In this document: positions 1-9,500 of the stretch, in pieces
Layout of the letters: the number at the start of each line of letters is the position of its first letter
How positions within the stretch are numbered: position 1 is the first letter of the stretch
From: Microbulbifer marinus
GTDB lineage: Bacteria > Pseudomonadota > Gammaproteobacteria > Pseudomonadales > Cellvibrionaceae
Length of the DNA stretch: 64,000 nucleotides
Assembly: GCF_900107725.1 (NCBI RefSeq)
Contig: NZ_FNQO01000002.1
Coordinates: 744,001 to 808,000 of the forward strand
Reading direction: 5' to 3'
Notes under the pieces: model-generated
What the model saw: only the letters and a program-made list of their open reading frames with translations
The model's database searches: none
What the model was told of the DNA's origin: nothing
Program-made: the position numbers and the translations under genes

Positions 1-2874
1 CTGGAGCCAGAGACCCTGGGCGACAATCAGGCCGAAGGCGGCCGGCAGGCAGATGAGATTTACCACTTCCTGCTGCCGGACCCCGGCATGCTGGGGGTGA
101 ACGACAAGGTTGCCAAGCAGCTCAAGCCGGAGGCGTTCGACAAGATCAAGGCGTGGAAGAAGGACTTCCTCAAGCCCTTGGACAATGACGAAATTGCCAC
201 CCTGCAAACCTTAAGTGCTGCAGTGGATAGACTCTGGGCCGAGCACACCAAAATGCTCGCCCGCGATCGCGCCAATACCGAAGATCAGTTCTCTATCTGG
301 GGTCAGGAGGGCGAGGAGCACCACACGGCTACTGCCGCTAAAGACCGCATTCGCGCGGAAGGTATCTTCAATACCAATGCGCGCCTCGCGTCTCCTTACC
401 GTCGCCTCAAGCTGGCCATGGACTACTGGTGTGCCCTCTGGTTCTGGCCGTTGGATCAGGTGGACCAGCTGCCGGACCGCGACAAGTGGTTGTTCGACCT
501 CAATACCATTCTCAACAGCTCCGGCACTTTCGCATTGGCGCCGGAACAAAGCGGCCTTGATTTTGATAGTGCAGCGGGGGGGCGCAATACCGCCGCGACA
601 GGACTGGAGGCGCCGCAAAGTTCTCTATTCGGCGACGACCCGCAACCTACCCTGCGTCCGCAAGCCCAAGCCGTGCAGAATGTCACTAATCGCCAGGGCG
701 AACTGAATCTGGAGAAACTGTTTCGAGAATCGGTATTTAAGACTCTCAAGCTTGCCAATGACTTGGGGCAGCGCTATAGCTTTTTCCATTGGGAGCTGGC
801 GTTTGCCGATGTCTTCGCTTTCAGAGGCGGTTTCGACCTGATGTTAGGGAACCCTCCCTGGCTTAAGGTGGAGTGGCAGGAGGGCGGCGTACTCGGTGAT
901 TACAACCCTCGCTTCGTGCTACACAAACTCAGCGCCACTCAGTTGCGCAACGAGCGCCAAGCAGCGTTCGATCGCAATTCGCATCTCGAGCAGGCTTGGT
1001 ACGGGGAGCTTGAAGAGGCAGAGGGGATGCAAAACTTCCTCAATGCGTATCAGAATTATCCTGAGCTGGGCGGACAGAAGGCAAATCTATATAAGTGCTT
1101 CCTGCCCCAAGCTTGGCGTTGGGGTAATAAGCAGGGTAACAGTGGTTTTTTGCATCCAGAGGGGGTTTATGATGATTCGAAAGGTGGCGATTTTCGAGAG
1201 CAGCTTTATCCGCGATTAAGTGCGCACTTTCAATTTGTTAACGAGCTTTCGCTCTTTGCAGAAGTGCATCACCACACGAAATTTTCCATCAACATCTATG
1301 ATTCGCAGAAAAGCAGCAACGCTGAATTCCTAACTATTGCTAATTTATATTCTGTTGCAACACTGGACGCCTGTTTTATACATGACGGGTCGGGGCCAGT
1401 TCCAGGTATCAAGAATGATCAAAACAAATGGAATACTGAGGCTCATGCTCATCGCGTGGTTCATGTGGATCAACGGGCTCTTATTACATTTACAAAGATG
1501 TACGACGATACTGGGGCGTCGCCACTACGGGCGCGCTTGCCGGCCATTCATTCTCGGGAACTGATATCCGTACAGGAAAAGTTTGCCAATCAGCCGCTAC
1601 GTTTAAAAGATTTGGTCGATGCGCTTTACTTTTTTGATGTGCACTTCGACGAGACGCAAGCGCAAAAAAATGGGTCTATCCTGCGCAAGACCCAATTCGC
1701 CGAAAGTTCACAACAATGGATATTATCAGGCCCACATTTTTTTGTCGGGTTGCCCTTCTACAAAACGCCTCGTGCTATTTGTTCAAAAAATAGTGACTAT
1801 GATGTGATAGATCTGAGGAGCTTGCCTTCTGACTACCTTCCTCGCACTAACTATATTCCCGCCTGCGATATAAAGGAATACGAAACGCTTGCACCAAAAA
1901 TTCCAAGTTCTTGGAATAGATCTCAAAAAAGTAATCAAAGCAGGGTTTCAGAGTGCTATCGATTAGTAAATCGTCGGATGATCGGCCTTAGCCTAGAAAG
2001 ATCACTCATTACTTCAATAATTCCACCTGGTGTGGCAACTATCAACGCTGCAGTAAACACTGTGGCAAATAACAATTACGATCTTCTGAGCGTTTATACT
2101 CCGACATTGGCTATACCTTATGACTTCTATTTGAAGTCAACAGGTAGGTCGGACTTGTACGCATCAACATTGAAGACGCTTCCTGTTTTGCGGATTAAAG
2201 AGGCCTCTTTGAGGGCTCTATGTTTGACGGCTCTTACAAATCATTTCGAAGATTTTTGGTCGCAGTGTTTTAGTTTGGTCTCTGGTGAAGATTCCTGGAC
2301 TACTTCAAGTCCAATGCTTAATTCAAGTTTCTTTGCTGATCTTTCCGCAGAATGGAGTCGTGATTCAGCATTACGCGGTGACTTCGAGCGCCGCCAAGCG
2401 CTTCTAGAAATCGATGTGCTGGTAGCCATGGCTTTACGTATGACTCTAGATGAACTGCTCACCATTTATCGTGTCCAGTTTCCGGTCATGCGCCAGTACG
2501 AGCGCGAGACCTACTATGACCAAAATGGCCGCATCGTCTTTACCCCCAGCAAAGGCTTGCTGGGAGTGGGCCTGCCGCGCAAAGTCGCCAAAAATGACTC
2601 GCCTGTCTCCATTGAGTTTTTGGATGGTCACACCGAAGTCCGCCCTCTGGGGTGGGAGGACGCTAAGCACTTGCCCAACGGCACCCGTATCCATCGAACT
2701 GTAATGGATGACACTCTGCCCGGCGGTCCGCGGGAGAAAACGATTACCTATGAGTCACCCTGGTATCTACCCAACCGTGAGGAGGATTACCGGATCGCCT
2801 GGGAGGTGTTCAGCGAGCGCCAAGCTAATCAATCGACGGCTAATGCTGAAAGTCTGGAAGTGGAAAAACAATAA
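1..2874 (+). CDS. Adenine-type DNA methyltransferase of a defence locus (5' truncated by window edge)
   Basis: The reading frame is open from base 1, so the start lies outside the window; 957 codons are visible. Motif IV NPPW at visible residues 284-287, preceded by FDLMLG, marks an N6-adenine (gamma/Eco57I-like) methylase. The SAM-binding motif I must lie mostly upstream, or is too degenerate to see. The long part after NPPW would be target recognition and a C-terminal domain rich in conserved-looking patches (RVQFPVMRQYE near residue 823). By family, such large methylases mark host DNA in BREX, DISARM and Druantia II loci. The gene precedes the ZorA-like gene by 76 bp on the same strand. 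About 1190-2440 is visibly AT-richer than both ends, consistent with an exchanged recognition domain. Whether it only methylates or also cuts cannot be told here; no nuclease motif was recognised in the visible part. Confidence 0.8.
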   Translation: MEPETLGDNQAEGGRQADEIYHFLLPDPGMLGVNDKVAKQLKPEAFDKIKAWKKDFLKPLDNDEIATLQTLSAAVDRLWAEHTKMLARDRANTEDQFSIWGQEGEEHHTATAAKDRIRAEGIFNTNARLASPYRRLKLAMDYWCALWFWPLDQVDQLPDRDKWLFDLNTILNSSGTFALAPEQSGLDFDSAAGGRNTAATGLEAPQSSLFGDDPQPTLRPQAQAVQNVTNRQGELNLEKLFRESVFKTLKLANDLGQRYSFFHWELAFADVFAFRGGFDLMLGNPPWLKVEWQEGGVLGDYNPRFVLHKLSATQLRNERQAAFDRNSHLEQAWYGELEEAEGMQNFLNAYQNYPELGGQKANLYKCFLPQAWRWGNKQGNSGFLHPEGVYDDSKGGDFREQLYPRLSAHFQFVNELSLFAEVHHHTKFSINIYDSQKSSNAEFLTIANLYSVATLDACFIHDGSGPVPGIKNDQNKWNTEAHAHRVVHVDQRALITFTKMYDDTGASPLRARLPAIHSRELISVQEKFANQPLRLKDLVDALYFFDVHFDETQAQKNGSILRKTQFAESSQQWILSGPHFFVGLPFYKTPRAICSKNSDYDVIDLRSLPSDYLPRTNYIPACDIKEYETLAPKIPSSWNRSQKSNQSRVSECYRLVNRRMIGLSLERSLITSIIPPGVATINAAVNTVANNNYDLLSVYTPTLAIPYDFYLKSTGRSDLYASTLKTLPVLRIKEASLRALCLTALTNHFEDFWSQCFSLVSGEDSWTTSSPMLNSSFFADLSAEWSRDSALRGDFERRQALLEIDVLVAMALRMTLDELLTIYRVQFPVMRQYERETYYDQNGRIVFTPSKGLLGVGLPRKVAKNDSPVSIEFLDGHTEVRPLGWEDAKHLPNGTRIHRTVMDDTLPGGPREKTITYESPWYLPNREEDYRIAWEVFSERQANQSTANAESLEVEKQ

Positions 2875-2950
2875 ACCTAATAGCGGGGCGTAATACGCTC
2901 CCAACAATTATTACAACAATCGATAAAGATGTTTTTTTGAGGGGAATCTG

Positions 2951-4456
2951 ATGGAGTCCATATCCCAGTTTTTATCCGAGCTGAAGCCGGAGTGGGTGTT
3001 TTGGCTAATTAATGGTTTGCTTGTCTGGCAATTTATCAGGTATTGGCAGGCAAATGACGAGCAGGCCCTGGAGCATGGCCCTACCACTCTGACGACCATC
3101 GGTGTTGTAGGTACCTTTATAGGTATTTCACTCGGCTTGGCGAATTTCGATGTAAAGGATATTCAGGGGAGTATCCCCCCTCTACTGGAAGGGCTGAAGA
3201 CCGCATTCCTGACCAGTATTTTCGGCATCTTGCTTGGGTTGGGGATTAAACACAAAAAGCTGAAATTGTTGGCCAGCTCGCCAGTAGAAGAATTCACCCC
3301 TGAGCGTTTCCAGCAGATGTTCCAGGGGCATCTGGATAGTCAGGCGGAACTGACGCAAACCATGAAAGTGGTGGCAGAAAACCTGAATAGCAATAAGGAA
3401 GACTCTATTTCCAGCATTCTTGCCAAGGTCCGCAATGATCTGGCTGACCAGAGCCAAAAGCTACTGGCCCAGCGCCAGCTTCACCACAATGAAAGTCGTG
3501 AAGATATGGCCAACTTCATCAAAGAGCTGGCCGAGCAGAGCACCAAGGCGATTATCGAACAGCTGGAGCAGGTAATCCGCGATTTCAACGAAAATCTGGC
3601 AGAGCAATTTGGAGAGAACTTCAAGCGTTTGGATGAGTCGGTAAAAGCCTTGCTGGAGTGGCAGCAGCAATACAAACAACAGATAGAGAAGCAAACGGAA
3701 GCGTTTGAATCAGCGGCTGAGCAACAAGGGCGAACGGCTCAGGCTCTGACAGAAGTAGAGCAGTCTACCCGAGCTATTCCTGATCATATGAGCCAGATGG
3801 ATGCGATTCTGAAAGCCAATGCGGATCAGTTGGAGGCATTAACGGCTAATCTCGGGTCCTTTGCCAAACTGCGTGAGAAGGCCGAAGAAGCTCTGCCGGT
3901 AATCGATGAGCATATCGCGTCCGCCATCAAGACGGTCGAGCAGGCGGTAGAGCGCGCCAGCGGCCATTACCAGAATCTGCTTACGGATTCTCGCACCATG
4001 CTGGACGACTTTTCTTCCACCAGTAAGAAGTTCGCCGGAGAATTCAAGGAAGCGACCCGCGAGGGTAGTCAGGCGATCAGTAAATCCCTAGGCGATGTCG
4101 CCGATGATGTACGCAGTAGTAGTGACTCACTAGTTAAAGGTGTCCGTGAAGTCACTAACGATATGAAGCTGGATATGCAGTCCACAGGTGAGAACTTGAA
4201 GCGGTCGGTAAACGAACAAGTTCAGCAGATCTTCACTCAGTTCGAACGTACAGAATTCAAGCTAAAAGATTTACTGCAAGGCCAATGGGACTCTTGGGAT
4301 ACCGCCATGCAGCAGGAAGTCAGCCGTGTCATCCAGGCGCTTGCCAATGAACTTGGTGCTGTTAGCGGTGCCTTTGTGCATGACTACAAGTCTATGCTCA
4401 GTCAAATTAATGGCACCATGTCTCAGGTCCAGCAAACGCTACAGCCTGATACCTAA
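2951..4456 (+). CDS. zorA: ZorA-like MotA/ExbB-family proton channel subunit with long coiled-coil tail
   Basis: A 501-residue protein with three predicted membrane segments near residues 14-31, 46-63 and 83-98. The second and third carry the glycine-rich MotA/TolQ/ExbB pattern (GVVGTFIGISLGLANF and LKTAFLTSIFGILLGLG). Residues from about 110 onward are charged and Gln/Glu/Lys-rich, with heptad-like spacing, and should form a long cytoplasmic coiled coil. This is the ZorA layout: a MotA core with a long tail that transmits a signal inward from the envelope. The start is supported by a GAGGGG ribosome site a few bases upstream. The stop is followed after 9 bp by the ZorB-like partner, which fits a co-translated 5:2 motor complex as known for Zorya. 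A plain TolQ/ExbB role is unlikely given the tail length and the nuclease/helicase neighbours. Confidence 0.85.
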   Translation: MESISQFLSELKPEWVFWLINGLLVWQFIRYWQANDEQALEHGPTTLTTIGVVGTFIGISLGLANFDVKDIQGSIPPLLEGLKTAFLTSIFGILLGLGIKHKKLKLLASSPVEEFTPERFQQMFQGHLDSQAELTQTMKVVAENLNSNKEDSISSILAKVRNDLADQSQKLLAQRQLHHNESREDMANFIKELAEQSTKAIIEQLEQVIRDFNENLAEQFGENFKRLDESVKALLEWQQQYKQQIEKQTEAFESAAEQQGRTAQALTEVEQSTRAIPDHMSQMDAILKANADQLEALTANLGSFAKLREKAEEALPVIDEHIASAIKTVEQAVERASGHYQNLLTDSRTMLDDFSSTSKKFAGEFKEATREGSQAISKSLGDVADDVRSSSDSLVKGVREVTNDMKLDMQSTGENLKRSVNEQVQQIFTQFERTEFKLKDLLQGQWDSWDTAMQQEVSRVIQALANELGAVSGAFVHDYKSMLSQINGTMSQVQQTLQPDT

Positions 4457-4465
4457 GGAGCGGTT

Positions 4466-5152
4466 ATGCAGTCTTGGAATCGCTTTGTTCGCAGTGGAAA
4501 AACCTCGGGCGAATATTGGCTGACGGTATCGGACCTGATGGCGGCGTTGATGGTGATTTTTCTGTTTATTGCCATCGCTTTTATGATGCGGGTGCAAAAA
4601 GTAGTTGTGGCATGGCAGGAGACTGAAACCGATATTATTCGACAGCTATCCCAGCAGTTTGAGCGCAACCTGGAAGACTGGAATGCAGAGTTCGATAGGG
4701 AGCGTCTCACTATTCGTTTCAATGACCCGGAAACCTTGTTCGAGCAGGGAAAATCCGCTCTTAAGCCGGCATTTAAGGGGATACTGGATCAATTCTGCCC
4801 CAAGTATTTCGCGATATTGGATAACTATATCGGTGACTTGGACGAGGTCCGTATCGAAGGGCACACCAGTCCGGAGTGGAATGAAGATACCAGTAGTACC
4901 GATGCATTCTTCAACAATATGCGCCTGTCTCAGAGTCGCACTCGTGCAGTAATGGAGTATTGCTTCCGCCAAGATGAGTCGCGCCAGTACGGCTGGCTGC
5001 ATAGCCTTACCCGCTCGGTGGGTATGTCATCAGCTCAGCTTCAGGAGAACGATGAGGGGCAGGTTGACTACGAGCGCTCACGGCGAGTGGAGTTCCGTAT
5101 CAAGACTAAGGCTGAGGAGCGTATTGCTAGTATTCTGAGGGGCTGGCAGTGA
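4466..5152 (+). CDS. zorB: ZorB-like MotB/OmpA-domain stator partner
   Basis: A 228-residue protein with one N-terminal membrane helix at about residues 21-41. It contains the MotB-type signature VSDLMAALMVIFLFI; Asp23 is placed like the proton-carrying aspartate of MotB and ZorB. The rest is an OmpA/MotB-like peptidoglycan-binding fold: LFEQGKSALKP near residue 92, VRIEGHTS near 128 and a conserved-looking LSQSRTRAVMEYC near 153. It should sit in the inner membrane with the OmpA domain in the periplasm, gating the ZorA-like channel. A ribosome site AAGGAG lies just upstream of the ATG. The stop overlaps the next start (GTGA), so the HNH gene is translationally coupled to the motor. Confidence 0.85.
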   Translation: MQSWNRFVRSGKTSGEYWLTVSDLMAALMVIFLFIAIAFMMRVQKVVVAWQETETDIIRQLSQQFERNLEDWNAEFDRERLTIRFNDPETLFEQGKSALKPAFKGILDQFCPKYFAILDNYIGDLDEVRIEGHTSPEWNEDTSSTDAFFNNMRLSQSRTRAVMEYCFRQDESRQYGWLHSLTRSVGMSSAQLQENDEGQVDYERSRRVEFRIKTKAEERIASILRGWQ

Positions 5153-6426
5153 GTGGCATGCGCATAGATTTCAATCTGTCGGCCCTCGCTGCGGCATTGA
5201 AGCCTCTCGCCTATGGTCATAGCCCACTTGATTTAAATTCTGTTCCCTTGGGTCGCTTAGAAATAGACCCACGCCTAAAAAAAGGCCAGATAGAAATTGA
5301 GGCGGGGCACATTGAACATGACCCGCAGGGCCGTGCGACTTTTGCCGACCGTCCTGTGCTGTTGTTTATTAAGGACCAGGGAGGGTATTTACCCGAAGTA
5401 CTTGGCGGCCAACTCGAAAAAGGCAAAATGGTGCACCTCCGCCGTTGTAGCACCATAAAATCCATGGCGGAAGATGGCAGGGGTGATCGCTACAGCGTAT
5501 TGATTCGCGACGATGGCTACTTTCCAGTCTATGCGGCTGGGTACGGTGTAACTTCCGAGGAGCAGCCTGCCCGTCGTCGAGTTTGCCTCATCTGCCTTAC
5601 TGAACTGAACCTTATTGGTCGGTGGGACTTCAATAAAAGAAAGCTAGCGGCGAGTTTCCACTTTGAGAAGTACCTGGGTGGTGAGTTGGGAAGAGACCAG
5701 CTATTCAATGCCCAGTATGGAGCTCCGGATAGCAAACGCTTTCCATTAGGCGGTTCTGAGGCCCCAGTACCAGAAGGCAAGCTACGGACTGTCCATGTAC
5801 CACTAAAAAAGGCGACAGGAACAGCATCACCCTTGGCCAAAGAGCCCCAGCCAATTGATACAGCTCGTCCGACGCCAACACCCGAAGACAAAAAGGGCGA
5901 GCCCGATAGTTGGGGCGAAATCAGCCAGCAGATGCGCCAAGCTGCAGGTTGGACTTGCAGCGAATGTAAGGTTTGCCTCAGCCAGCACCCGCGCTTATTA
6001 CACGTCCATCACCGTAACGGACAGAAGAAAGATAATCGCGCCGGAAATTTGCAGGTTCTCTGTGTGGAATGCCATCAGAAGCAACCAATGCACGGTCATT
6101 TGCGAGTTACAGCGGGCGACGCAGCGCTACTGGCAGAACTTCGTGAGCGGCAGTCACATCATGAGGACAGTGAAGATATTCTCACAGCGCTTGAGGAAGA
6201 GTTCCCGGAAGCCTTTTCCGGTGATTGCGCGGTTTTTAATGGAACAGGCGAAATTGTGATTGATGCATTGGCGATTTTTCGCGGTGCTCAGTTAGCAATA
6301 TGCGACTCACCGGATCACTGGAAATCGAGTGATTCGGTAGCAAATAAGTGGTTAGTTTTTCTCTTAAATGAATTCAAAACGGGCGATCAAGCAATCGCGG
6401 CGGTTCGTAAGAGATTGAATAGCTGA
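5149..6426 (+). CDS. HNH endonuclease-domain protein, probable effector of the ZorAB-like motor
   Basis: 425 residues from a GTG start whose first base opens a GTGA overlap with the ZorB-like stop; ATG at 5158 is an alternative start. The HNH/zinc module is at about 268-314: CSEC (270-273), the catalytic-type HVHH at 285-288, the GN at 299-300 and CVEC (305-308). Residues 1-240 form an unrecognised N-terminal domain with a possible zinc pair CLIC near 146-149, then a Pro-rich linker. The last ~90 residues are also unrecognised. Zorya II has an HNH protein (ZorE) as its third gene after ZorA and ZorB, so position and motif make a ZorE-like role likely. I cannot confirm that the N-terminus matches ZorE, so no symbol is given. 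All catalytic-type residues look intact. Confidence 0.75.
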   Translation: MSGMRIDFNLSALAAALKPLAYGHSPLDLNSVPLGRLEIDPRLKKGQIEIEAGHIEHDPQGRATFADRPVLLFIKDQGGYLPEVLGGQLEKGKMVHLRRCSTIKSMAEDGRGDRYSVLIRDDGYFPVYAAGYGVTSEEQPARRRVCLICLTELNLIGRWDFNKRKLAASFHFEKYLGGELGRDQLFNAQYGAPDSKRFPLGGSEAPVPEGKLRTVHVPLKKATGTASPLAKEPQPIDTARPTPTPEDKKGEPDSWGEISQQMRQAAGWTCSECKVCLSQHPRLLHVHHRNGQKKDNRAGNLQVLCVECHQKQPMHGHLRVTAGDAALLAELRERQSHHEDSEDILTALEEEFPEAFSGDCAVFNGTGEIVIDALAIFRGAQLAICDSPDHWKSSDSVANKWLVFLLNEFKTGDQAIAAVRKRLNS

Positions 6427-6508
6427 GAAAATCACGGCTTAAGCTGTCTGCGAGATGGCCGAGAAGTAGAAGAATAAGAGTAGCGGCTCAAAAGTTTAAG
6501 GACGCATT

Positions 6509-9500
6509 ATGATCCCAGGCCTGCTTGCTAACGAAGTCGCAAGCGCACTGCGCGAGTTTATCGTTACCGGTTTCGAGACGGAGACGCCCCCGTTTGCCGG
6601 TGAATTCCGCCGCTTGGTCGATGAGCAACTGGAGGGCGAGGCTTTCATTAAGGGGCCGTTTATTTCTATCGGCTTGCCATTTCGTGGTGGTAAAGAAACG
6701 CGAGACTGGTTTTCCGGGTTTCAGACCGACTTTCCACCCTATGCACACCAAGAGCAGGCATGGCAGCGGCTGGCTTCTAACGGCAGTGCTAGCAATACCT
6801 TAGTGGCAACTGGTACGGGCTCCGGTAAGACCGAGTGCTTTCTCTATCCGGTATTGGATCATTGCAAGCGTAATCGTGGCCCCGGTATTAAGGCGATAGT
6901 GATCTATCCCATGAATGCTCTGGCAACGGACCAGGCTAAACGCTTTGCCAAGGTTATCCATTCACAGCCGGGGCTCAAAGGTACTCGAGTCGGCTTATTT
7001 GTGGGGGGCGGCGAACATAGTGCACAAAAGGAAATGTCCGAAGAAGGCGTCATAGCCTGTAAGGAGACCCTACGGCAGAGCCCCCCCGACATTCTGCTCA
7101 CCAACTATAAGATGCTCGACTACCTGTTGATGCGGCCAAAGGATCAAGCGCTCTGGGCGCACAATGGCCCTAGCACGCTCCGTTATCTGGTGGTGGATGA
7201 GCTGCATACGTTTGACGGGGCGCAAGGTACAGACTTGGCGCTGCTCATCCGGCGGCTTCGAGCGCGTTTTAATATCGCGCAAAAGCAATTGATCAACGTA
7301 GGTACATCGGCAACCCTCGGCTCGCCAGAGCAGGCAACCGGTCTACTGCGATACGCGGAGGATGTGTTTTCCAGTCCCTTTACGGGCAACGCCGTGGTCG
7401 CGGAGCAGCGACAGACCGAGGCCGAGTTCATCGGCGTGCTGGAGTACCTCAACCTCAATGCGGACCTTGCACCGGAGCGGTTGAGTGGCGCGCTGTCGCA
7501 GGACTTGGAAGCCTATCTGAATGCGGCCTATGAGCTGTATTTCTGTGAGCCCCCCACGGAATCACTTTTGACCCAAGAAGGGCGCATCGAGCTGGGTTGG
7601 CAGCTGCGCACCCATGGGCAGCTCTCGAACCTATTGCGCCAATTGGGTAGCAGTACCGCGGCACTTGGCGAGCTTAGGAAAATGATGTTGAGCCGGGTTC
7701 CGAAGTCTTTTGCGCAAAATCCCGAGTACGTGGTGTTGGCTCTGTTGGCGCTTCTGGCGCAGGCCCGAAACGAGCATGGTCAGCCGTTGGTGCAGTTGCG
7801 GGTACAGCTGTGGGCTAGGGAGCTTCGACGTATTGTTGCGCGTTTGGAAGGCAGTGCGGTTCCCGCGGACGAAGAGCCACTGCTGTCATTTGCCGACGAT
7901 AAGCTGAACGAGGAGCGCAGCTTACTTAGGTTGCCGCTTGTTCAGTGTCGGGAATGCCACGGAACTGCTTGGCTAACGCGTATTGAAAGTGGGCAGATCA
8001 TTGGCCAAAAGGTGGTATCGGATCTTTCCAGCATTTACTCAGGTTTCTTTGGCAACCACGCAGAAACCGCTGTATTACTTCCGGGAGGCGCTGACAAACT
8101 GGGTGCTGAGGAAGGCAGTGACTACCGTGTATGCCGCTATTGCGGCACGCTTACCTCCGCCACTGACGACGGAGACTGTCCGGGCTGCCAGGCCGATAAG
8201 GCCGACCTGATAAAAGTACTGCGACCTCGCATGCAGAAGTCGGTGCGAAATGGTGGTGTCAATCGGGTGGTGCACGAGAATCACTGCCCTTACTGCCGTG
8301 CCAGCGGAGGACTCATTATTTTCGGTGCGCGCGCTGCGAGCCTGAGTGCCGTCGCTGTCCATCAGTTGTTCAGCAGTCGGGACAATGACGATAAGAAATT
8401 GATTGCCTTTAGCGACTCGGTGCAGGATGCCACACACCGTGCAGGCTTCTTCAGCGCACGTACCTGGCACAACAACATCCGCATGGCTCTCACCCATGTG
8501 CTGGATGGCTGTAGCGGTCCTCTTTCTCTGCTGGGGGTTCAACAGCGTTTCGAGAAAGTGTGGCTTGAGTCCGAAGGGGGGCAGCTACCGCTTGAACGGT
8601 ATCTGCGAGAGTTTATGCCGCCTGATGCACGCTATCGTGGTGACTTCGAGGAGTTCGAGCGGACCGGGAAGGTAGTGGATCCTGCACCTCTGCTCGGGTT
8701 GATCCGGGAACGCATATTGTGGGAGGCGCTCGAAGATCTGACCTGGCGTAGCCAAGTAGGGCGCTCGCTGAACCGGGTGGGTATTGCGGCAGTAACTTGG
8801 GATCCCGATCTTGTTTCTAACCATTCGGAATCGTGGGCATCAGAGGTATACAACGCTTTAGGCTTCGAAATTTCCACTTCACAAGCGGCTACTCTTCTGA
8901 ACGGCCTGATGCAGCATATGGTGCAACGGGGCGCCGTTTGGCTGCGAGAATTTGATACGTATCTGTATGAGGGATCCCTGGCGTATTTACTCAACAAGTT
9001 GAGCTTTACTCCCAGCTTGGGGCCCAGCAGCCCCCGCCCACATTTCCCTGCTTTGAAAGCCGAGGCGGGCTTTGATCCGCTTTCGGCCAAATCTCAGACT
9101 TGGTATCAGCGGTGGTTCGCATCAGTCGTTCCAGACCAGCTCCTGGATCCACTGCATCGTGACAAAATTCTGGAGTCCGCACTGGATGCGCTTGTCGCGG
9201 CCGGTTTGTTGCGCGATGGAGTCTCTAAGAAAGGTACGCGTTATTGGGGTATCGAGCCTGAACGTCTGGCGCTGGCAACCGATGTGATCGCACTGACCTC
9301 CGACAACCATCGTCCGCTGCATATTGCAAAGGACCGTGCGGGAGAGTGGATCGGCGCGCCGCTTATTGAGGCGCTAGGCCACCATGTTGTTTATACGGAA
9401 TCAGGTCCTGTTCGCGCGTCGCTGTACCAGTCATTATATCGACACGGCGATGTGCATCGGGTAATTGCTCATGAACATACTGGTCTACTGGCACGGGAAG

